Positions 14,202 to 19,682 of a stretch of DNA of 19,682 nt are shown here, piece by piece. How positions within the stretch are numbered: the first letter of the stretch is position 1; every line of letters starts with the position of its first letter. The DNA comes from Candidatus Raymondbacteria bacterium RIFOXYA2_FULL_49_16 (lineage in GTDB: Bacteria; Fibrobacterota; OXYB2-FULL-49-7; XYB2-FULL-49-35): positions 1-19,682 of the forward strand of contig MFYT01000112.1 in assembly GCA_001789205.1 (NCBI GenBank). Direction: 5' to 3'. The notes below the pieces were generated by a model that worked only from the letters and a program-made list of their open reading frames with translations, searched no databases and was not told where the DNA came from. A program made the position numbers and the translations under genes.

Positions 14202-15935
14202 TTATTTCAGATAAATTATCCGTTTAGAAATCGTTTTATTCCAGACGGACGCCTTTACCAGGTAAATTCCTGAGGGCAGGCTGCCAGCGTCCCATACAAT
14301 GCCCTCCAAAAGCTGTGAGCCAATGGCGGAAAACTGCCATACAACAGTTCCTGTGACGCTGTAAACCATTCCCTGGCATTGTTCCCGCAATCCAATATTG
14401 CGGACCATTATCCGCGTCCGGGGATTGAACGGGTTCGGCTGGGCTGTCAATACTGGCTCAGGATCAATGTTTCCGCGTAGACGTACAATGTCTTCGCTTT
14501 TTACTGTTCCTGATTCAGCAATAGGTTCATAATAAAATAGCTGAGCAGGAATTCCCGTTCCATCAGTCAGATTGACACTGTCTTTTATAGGATCAAATCC
14601 ATCTCCATACCCTACAAGCGCGTTCGCGCTGGCGGAAGATTCCAAGAAAATAAGCACGCTGTTCGGTCCATATAAAGAGATACCTGATATTGCTGATCTC
14701 ACCAAGGCGCCGCCAAGGCTATCCAGCACAAATAATCCCTTAATAGTATCCGAGGGCTGCAGGGAGTCCCTGACACCGGAAAACACAACGACGATTTTAT
14801 CATTATTGTCATCGATAAAAAACGCTTTGTCAAATCGCGGCCCTCCCCAGGTAAGCGTGTCCATGGCATAGGCCAGTTTCAACGCAGCACGCGCGAACCG
14901 TACCCCGGCAATTTTGTATCCAGGAGTGCTTAAGTGAACATTATCTTTCCTTGGAAGATCAAAGACGCTTACGCACGCGGCATTGGAATCTTCCTCGGCA
15001 ATAAGGCGTTGTTCGTTCCGGGTATGCATCCACCATCTTCCATCACCATACGCTGTCTCTCCACCGATTTGCGCGAGTACAATGGGCAATTGAGGGTTTT
15101 CAACATCGCCGCGTACATTATTAAAAAATGCCACGGTCCTTTCTTTATAGAGGCAAGAGCGTAAAGAATCGGTATCAGATTCCCCTTGGTACCATATCAT
15201 GCCTTTGATGATTCCTCCGGCAGCGTCAATTGTTCTCAGCAGAGGGGCGTATCCATAGCTATAGCTTGTTTGAGCCTTGTCCCAATAGGTAATACTCTGC
15301 CCTCCCGAGGCCGAAGCGATCAGGCCAATGGGAATTCCAGTGGTGTAATATACCTCCTTGGCAAACCGTAAAATAAGTCCGTGAGTGGTACTTGCAATTG
15401 GTTCCGCCGCCACTTGCCAGCACCCATCCCTGCGGTACATATCGATCATGTGGTGTACATAGGGTATTGATGGCTCCACATCAACCAGATCACCCCGTCC
15501 GCACATGTTTGACTGGCCCGAGGCCGCCCAAATATCCCCCACGAGCACATGTTCGGCAGTATCGGAAACTTCCAGTTCGGTTTCAGAAGCATCAATGGAC
15601 CTGAATAGGATTTTATATTCTCCGCCAACAGGTATCAGGGTGGAACCTGTCCATTGTCCTCCGGAAATGGCGCTTTCAATGGATGTCCAATTATATCCCT
15701 GTACACAACTTGTATCTTCCTGGTCAATGAGTTTTATTTGAATGTGCGCTGGTAAACCGCCCGCATACGTCCCTTTGAGACTGAGTCCCGCATGCGTTTC
15801 CGATGTTCTTTGAATAACGTGGTAATCCCTGAAAACATCCTCAGCATAATACGTATTTGGCAATACCATTTTTGCTGTTAACGCGCAGAACGCAATGGAA
15901 TGCAATAAACTCATCGCAAGCAAAATAAATTTCAT
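14202..15935 (-). CDS. Secreted SASA-type (sialate O-acetylesterase-like) esterase with sorting domain
   Basis: ATG 15935 is chosen: GGAGGT lies a few bases upstream and a signal peptide follows (MKFILLAMSLLHSIAFC). An alternative ATG at 15977 overlaps the MFS stop codon (TAATG) but has no ribosome binding site and would spoil the signal peptide. The protein has 577 residues. The SASA fold is shown by VLVGDIWAASGQSNM (nucleophile Ser142), WYQGESD (248-254) and KDNVHLS (D331/H334), in the order found in sialate O-acetylesterases and acetylxylan esterases of that superfamily. It would remove O-acetyl groups from sugars. After a beta-rich stretch comes a sorting domain (from about 491: QPNPFNPRTRI ... 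YSVTG ... LPSGIYLVKA ... IIYLK). It is last in the minus-strand run with the MFS carrier. Confidence 0.88.
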   Translation of the reverse strand: MKFILLAMSLLHSIAFCALTAKMVLPNTYYAEDVFRDYHVIQRTSETHAGLSLKGTYAGGLPAHIQIKLIDQEDTSCVQGYNWTSIESAISGGQWTGSTLIPVGGEYKILFRSIDASETELEVSDTAEHVLVGDIWAASGQSNMCGRGDLVDVEPSIPYVHHMIDMYRRDGCWQVAAEPIASTTHGLILRFAKEVYYTTGIPIGLIASASGGQSITYWDKAQTSYSYGYAPLLRTIDAAGGIIKGMIWYQGESDTDSLRSCLYKERTVAFFNNVRGDVENPQLPIVLAQIGGETAYGDGRWWMHTRNEQRLIAEEDSNAACVSVFDLPRKDNVHLSTPGYKIAGVRFARAALKLAYAMDTLTWGGPRFDKAFFIDDNNDKIVVVFSGVRDSLQPSDTIKGLFVLDSLGGALVRSAISGISLYGPNSVLIFLESSASANALVGYGDGFDPIKDSVNLTDGTGIPAQLFYYEPIAESGTVKSEDIVRLRGNIDPEPVLTAQPNPFNPRTRIMVRNIGLREQCQGMVYSVTGTVVWQFSAIGSQLLEGIVWDAGSLPSGIYLVKASVWNKTISKRIIYLK

Positions 15936-15976
15936 ACAAGGACCTCCACTGTAACGGGCTGGTTTCATGGCGGGCA

Positions 15977-17323
15977 TTAGGCGATGCTTTCACTGGCGGA
16001 AGCGGCGTCCACCCTTCTGTTCCCAATGATGACAAGCGGAACAGAGGCGCAGAGCGTCACGATCGTGCTGAGTATGAATAATACATGGTATTTTGTCAGT
16101 ATTGCCCCCCAAAGGGCATAATGAAAATCATGGAGCCGAAACATGATCCTTCCGGCAAGCACCGGCATCAGAATTGCGATGACGCCGATAAATATGCGGC
16201 TGAAGGCAAGATAGCCTGAGCGGCCTTTGTCCGGAAAGATCTCAAGGCCAAAATTGATTGCAAGCATTGAATGCGTGTGGCCCGCTGCGCCATTGAGTAT
16301 TTGGAAAATAACAATGGTAATGACGCCGAACCACGCCGAAGCGACCCACAGACCCATGGAGGCGCCCACAATTGCGGTGACAATGATCAGGGGAATACGG
16401 TGTCCCGTACGATCAGTGAACCTGCCCATGACAAGCACCATAATGCAGCTTACCATATATTGTACGCTAAGCATCCAGGCCACTTTGGTCATGCTGAACT
16501 TGAACGCGTCAATGAGATAAGCGCCCCAGAAAGTAAACAGCATGGTACGGCCCCCGGCCCACAATACATAAAACGCGATATAGCACCAAAGGGCGTTGCT
16601 GCGGTAATTCAGGCGTTCAGAATTCGACGCGCCTTTTGAAAAAAACAGGGCGCTCTTTGGCGTACGATCAGTCACGGACTTGTATAGGAAAGTCGCGACA
16701 AAAAAAGATCCGGCGAACATGATATAGACCGATGAATAGCCTTGCGGAGAAGGCCAGCGGTCGCATACACGTCCGATCAGGTTCATAAAAACGAATATGC
16801 CCGCAACGCCGATAAACCACTTCACGCTCGTGAACCAGCCAAGCCTGTGTTTTGGCACCAGATCGCCGATCCAACTGCTCTCAATGTTCCATTGTACTCC
16901 CCCTATGACGGCCAACAATAAGGAGAACCCAAGATAGCACCAAAGCGAATAGCCCGAGAACCAGGAAAACGAAGAAAAGAGGATGCTGGCGGCGATAAGT
17001 GAGGCCACGCTGAGACCGAGCGCCATTGAAACAATCATTGCTTTACGGTTTGATTTACATCGCCTGATCAGCAGCGTGCCTATCCACTGGAAAAGGCTCG
17101 TGAGGCCATTGACGCATCCAAATATTCCTATATGACGGTCGTCGCCTCCAAGGCTCCTTATTATAGCGGTGGGCACACCGCCAAGGCCCGTCTCCTCGCT
17201 CTGGTAAAGGACCGTGCCCAGGCCGAACTTAACGCGTTCGCGTTTCAGGACGCTTTCGTCCGTCACCTGACTGTGGTCGTTGACTTGGTCGGGACGCAGG
17301 GGCTTATCGTTCGTGAGACCCAT
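15977..17323 (-). CDS. MFS transporter
   Basis: The 448-residue inner-membrane protein has a hydrophilic N-terminus of about 30 residues and then around 12 hydrophobic segments, with Gly-rich helices typical of the major facilitator superfamily. The loop VMGRFTDRTGHRIPL (about 320-335) matches the MFS A-like motif G.[LF].DR.G.R; another charged loop, TLLIRRCKSNRKAM, sits in the first half. A long central loop, TDRTPKSALFFSKGASNSERLNYR, separates the two halves. AGGAG lies just upstream of the ATG. It follows the M28 peptidase gene by 44 bases and precedes the acetylesterase by 41 bases. Context suggests import of a sugar or other product released by the secreted esterases, but the substrate is not readable from sequence. 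Confidence 0.9.
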   Translation of the reverse strand: MGLTNDKPLRPDQVNDHSQVTDESVLKRERVKFGLGTVLYQSEETGLGGVPTAIIRSLGGDDRHIGIFGCVNGLTSLFQWIGTLLIRRCKSNRKAMIVSMALGLSVASLIAASILFSSFSWFSGYSLWCYLGFSLLLAVIGGVQWNIESSWIGDLVPKHRLGWFTSVKWFIGVAGIFVFMNLIGRVCDRWPSPQGYSSVYIMFAGSFFVATFLYKSVTDRTPKSALFFSKGASNSERLNYRSNALWCYIAFYVLWAGGRTMLFTFWGAYLIDAFKFSMTKVAWMLSVQYMVSCIMVLVMGRFTDRTGHRIPLIIVTAIVGASMGLWVASAWFGVITIVIFQILNGAAGHTHSMLAINFGLEIFPDKGRSGYLAFSRIFIGVIAILMPVLAGRIMFRLHDFHYALWGAILTKYHVLFILSTIVTLCASVPLVIIGNRRVDAASASESIA

Positions 17324-17367
17324 GGCAACTCCTGTCTAGACAAACGCTGATTGCTCGATGATTCATA

Positions 17368-18591
17368 TCACACATTCTCCTGTTGAATCCGGCGAATGAA
17401 CTCGCTGAAGACCAAAAAGTTGTTCTCAACCAATTCGGAAGGTATCTTTTCAGCCGTGTCCTCGGGCCTGTGCCAGAGAGGCAAGGTCCAGGTATATCCG
17501 CGGGAATTGATATTGATTCCCCTAACGCCTTCCCTGGCAAACGGCTCACCGTCAATATCCGGCGCTTGTACTATTGCCTTTGGCGTTCCTTGTATGGCCA
17601 GATCGGAACTGATCCTGATCAGAAGGTCCTGAAAACTGGCATCAAGAGTCTGGAGTTGCAGGTCTGGACCATAGGTAAGCGAATCAAAATTGACGAATAA
17701 TTTAATATTTCCAAGCGTCCCCTGCTCTTTACGCGCCCGCACATAATGCTGCGCACCATACGACCCCACTTCCTCAGCGGACGTTGCAAGAAACGTGAAC
17801 GTGTACCTGGGTTGCGTACCCGATAGCGTGTGCGCCAACATGAGCATGGTGATAAGTGACGCGGTGTTGTCATGCGCACCCACGGTATTGTAATTTGTGT
17901 CCGCATGCGCCATAAAAAGCACTTCTGCCTTTTCCCTGCCAGGCATTGTACCAGCGACTGAACATGTGTGTGCTTGTTCAGTGATCGTACGTTTAAACCG
18001 AAGGGTAACAGGGGTCTTATCCGCGCATGCCCGGTCCAATACCGTAACATCCTGCATGCCCACGCCTGCGGCAGGCAGGCCCTCCATCTTTTCCTGCCCG
18101 TACAACACGGGAACGGCCCTGCCAAATTTGCTTACGGTCAACCATCCAGTTTTCGCGCTGGACACACTATCGTTGATCTGGTATAATACGCCTTTTTCAA
18201 CTACTGACAGCGGTCCGGTAATGCCCGCTGCCTGCGTTTCCGGGCTCCCTTTGCTGGCATATGCCTCGATCCGGACAGGACCGACTCGCAACTCAGTCTC
18301 TCCCGAAAGGTCCCACCGCGTGAATATGAAGCAGTCAAAGGCGGCCTGTGGCAAGGAACGCTCCATTTCCCGCTTTATAATCCCGATTCCACGATCATAC
18401 GCAGGCGTGCCTGCCCATCGCGGACCTGAGTCAGTACACAGGGTCTTGAGCATGTCGTGCAGGTATCTTTTCCGTTTTTCCGGTGTATCAACCGCATTCC
18501 GCATATTCGTGACAGGTAGAGCGCACCCTCCTGCCAGCAATGGCCATGCTATGCAGCTTCCGCTGGAATATAAAAAATCCCTTCGTTTCAT
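17368..18591 (-). CDS. M28-family zinc peptidase, Tat/lipoprotein signal
   Basis: The start is placed at ATG 18591 because it opens a coherent signal, MKRRDFLYSSG..AWPLLAGGC; an upstream in-frame ATG at 18636 would add 15 residues. The signal has a twin-arginine motif (KRRDFL) and an acceptable lipobox (LAGGC), suggesting export in folded form and lipid anchoring. The 407-residue protein keeps all M28 metal and catalytic residues: H229 in MAHADTN, bridging D241 in GAHDNTAS, the E273/E274 pair in TSAEEVGSYG, D303 in VNFDSL and H374 in LPLWHRPEDT. M28 enzymes are two-zinc aminopeptidases or related carboxypeptidase or glutaminyl-cyclase-like hydrolases. It sits between the alpha/beta hydrolase and MFS genes, an odd partner for an esterase set; the substrate is unknown. 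Confidence 0.9.
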   Translation of the reverse strand: MKRRDFLYSSGSCIAWPLLAGGCALPVTNMRNAVDTPEKRKRYLHDMLKTLCTDSGPRWAGTPAYDRGIGIIKREMERSLPQAAFDCFIFTRWDLSGETELRVGPVRIEAYASKGSPETQAAGITGPLSVVEKGVLYQINDSVSSAKTGWLTVSKFGRAVPVLYGQEKMEGLPAAGVGMQDVTVLDRACADKTPVTLRFKRTITEQAHTCSVAGTMPGREKAEVLFMAHADTNYNTVGAHDNTASLITMLMLAHTLSGTQPRYTFTFLATSAEEVGSYGAQHYVRARKEQGTLGNIKLFVNFDSLTYGPDLQLQTLDASFQDLLIRISSDLAIQGTPKAIVQAPDIDGEPFAREGVRGININSRGYTWTLPLWHRPEDTAEKIPSELVENNFLVFSEFIRRIQQENV

Positions 18592-18645
18592 ATCTGTTTC
18601 TTTCCGTAGATTGATGACCATCGCCGATACCGGCATTTTTCGTCC

Positions 18646-19682
18646 TTATCTTATTAGCGCTACCTGTTTTGTCAGCAATAGTCTTCCAACCCGCACACTG
18701 ATGATATATACTCCACTGGAGCAATCGCTTGCATCCCAGATACATTGCGCCATTGCGGGATTCGTTTCAAACCTTTCTTTAAAGATAAATTCAGTTTTCA
18801 CCTTTTGGCCATTTAAATTATACATATTTACATGTATACCCTGGGTTCTCTGCGCCTCCGTGGTCTGTATTTGGATTATAGTTCTCGGATTAAACGGGTT
18901 CGGATATGCCGTGATACCCATCTTCAGCGCATCGTCCGCTTTTCCGGTACGCGTTGTGGTCACGTTCCTTCTCTGCAGAGACAACCAGGTCAGGGCTGCC
19001 TTGTAGTTGATCACATGACCACCGTTAAAGACCGTTATGCGGCAGCTGTTCGATGTCCTGCGAAACAAGACGCCTCCGGTCCCATAAAGGGGATCATAGG
19101 GCGCCTGGCCGGTAAGTGATGGCGGTACTGCTTTCTCCGTTACAAAGTACGCCATTTCTTCTTCGGTCAATGTATCTTCGGGAGCGGCCATGACATTAAA
19201 AGCGCGCAGAGACTGGCTGACCGGGACCGTTCCATCGTTTATCCCCGCGTTAATGTCAATATTGAAATCCACCGCATTATGGAGAAAATGGATAGGCGAT
19301 CTAGTATAGGATTGCGCTGCTGCTGCGGAATCGGTTACAGGATTTCCTCCGCAAGCGCTTTGAATCGACTGCCAAACGGTTGTGCCCAATGCGATACTTT
19401 CCTGATAATAAGCTGTGAGATCCGATACGCCGACCCATGCCGAGGCGCCGCCCCATATATCAGCGGCTTTGCCGGACATGAGCATGGTGGCATGCCCGCC
19501 GCCAGAAAGACCTATGACATAAATACGGTTTGTATCAATCGTGACCTGGGATTTCACATATGCCACGGCATCAATTATATCCTGCACAACAGCATTGGAA
19601 CCGGTTGAAATAGGATGACCGTTTGGACCTCTGAAATTGGGCGCGATGAACGCCCATCCGCTGTCAACAGCCCATTGTCCAT
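18646..19682 (-). CDS. Secreted alpha/beta hydrolase (S9-esterase-like) with sorting domain, 5' partial
   Basis: The frame is open to the window edge, so the N-terminus is missing; 344 residues are visible. The first visible segment, GWAFIAPNFRGPNG, is the strand and oxyanion region typical of prolyl-oligopeptidase-like esterases. Then come the nucleophile elbow GLSGGGHA, a likely acid in INDGTVPVSQS and the His in NGGHVINYKAA, in the right order for a Ser-Asp-His triad. The last 90 or so residues (YPNPFNPRTII ... YNLNGQ ... CSSGVYIISVRVG ... VALIR) form a type IX-like sorting domain; this one ends in Arg where the others end in Lys. An internal GTG at 19587 could be mistaken for a start but would remove the conserved core. 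It is the most upstream visible gene of the four-gene minus-strand run. Confidence 0.88.
   Translation of the reverse strand, partial: GQWAVDSGWAFIAPNFRGPNGHPISTGSNAVVQDIIDAVAYVKSQVTIDTNRIYVIGLSGGGHATMLMSGKAADIWGGASAWVGVSDLTAYYQESIALGTTVWQSIQSACGGNPVTDSAAAAQSYTRSPIHFLHNAVDFNIDINAGINDGTVPVSQSLRAFNVMAAPEDTLTEEEMAYFVTEKAVPPSLTGQAPYDPLYGTGGVLFRRTSNSCRITVFNGGHVINYKAALTWLSLQRRNVTTTRTGKADDALKMGITAYPNPFNPRTIIQIQTTEAQRTQGIHVNMYNLNGQKVKTEFIFKERFETNPAMAQCIWDASDCSSGVYIISVRVGRLLLTKQVALIR

Noticed and set aside
15936-15977. Upstream start of the SASA esterase overlapping the MFS stop (TAATG)
   Set aside because: It could allow translational coupling, but it lacks a ribosome binding site and adds 14 residues before a good signal peptide that has its own GGAGGT.
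18623-18640. GCCG-ATAC-CGGC stem followed by ATTTTT, terminator-like on the + strand
   Set aside because: No + strand gene lies upstream and the stem is only 4 bp. On the transcribed minus strand there is no T-run.
17897-19006. Long 369-residue + strand open frame opposite the peptidase and hydrolase
   Set aside because: It is antisense to two well-supported genes with intact active sites, has no ribosome binding site, and its low-complexity composition is that of a shadow frame.
1-19682. CRISPR arrays, tRNA or rRNA genes, insertion sequences, phage genes
   Set aside because: No spaced direct repeats, no cloverleaf or rRNA-like sequence, no transposase or integrase motif was seen on either strand.

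Overview
The window looks like a chromosomal segment of a Gram-negative, anaerobe-type bacterium that uses a type IX-like secretion system. Five predicted secreted proteins end in the PNPFNP...SGIYIVK type C-terminal sorting domain. Several small outer-membrane beta-barrel proteins are present, and the regulator is a GntR-type winged helix fused to a LacI-like sensor. That combination is typical of Fibrobacterota (Chitinispirillia-like) and related FCB or PVC-side lineages. The phylum is an inference; there is no rRNA or tRNA gene here to fix it.

Left part (1-5944, all + strand). A small secreted or membrane protein at the left edge appears to be frameshifted (24-436). After a 366-base gap with a sigma70-like promoter comes a tight three-gene set: a beta-barrel protein (803), a lipoprotein-like barrel (1440) and an unknown membrane-anchored protein (2068). 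Then come a small GIY-YIG-family protein with a changed active-site motif (2874), an orphan CheY-like receiver with an unrecognised C-terminal region (3320), two look-alike hairpins of which the second is a good intrinsic terminator (4040-4095), a tandem pair of paralogous barrel proteins (4231, 4845) and a DUF1456/YehS-type protein (5456) without a visible ribosome binding site.

Right part (6007-19682, mostly - strand). There are two co-directional runs separated by one + strand regulator. The distal run, read from the right edge, is an alpha/beta hydrolase (5' cut off by the window), an M28 zinc peptidase with a Tat/lipoprotein signal, an MFS transporter and a SASA-type acetylesterase. The regulator gene (13085-14140) sits between the runs. 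The second run starts divergently from it: a secreted protein of unknown fold, a secreted alpha/beta-hydrolase esterase, and a giant secreted protein with an N-terminal transglutaminase-like domain and a C-terminal SGNH hydrolase.

How they may work together: the right part reads as a locus for removing ester groups from extracellular polymers (four serine-esterase-type domains), with uptake of products by the MFS carrier and control by the GntR/LacI-like regulator. No glycoside hydrolase or polysaccharide lyase is visible. The divergent regulator/operon gap holds two copies of an 11-bp palindrome in inverted orientation, centres 83 bp apart. This is the best candidate for the regulator's operator and is compatible with DNA looping.
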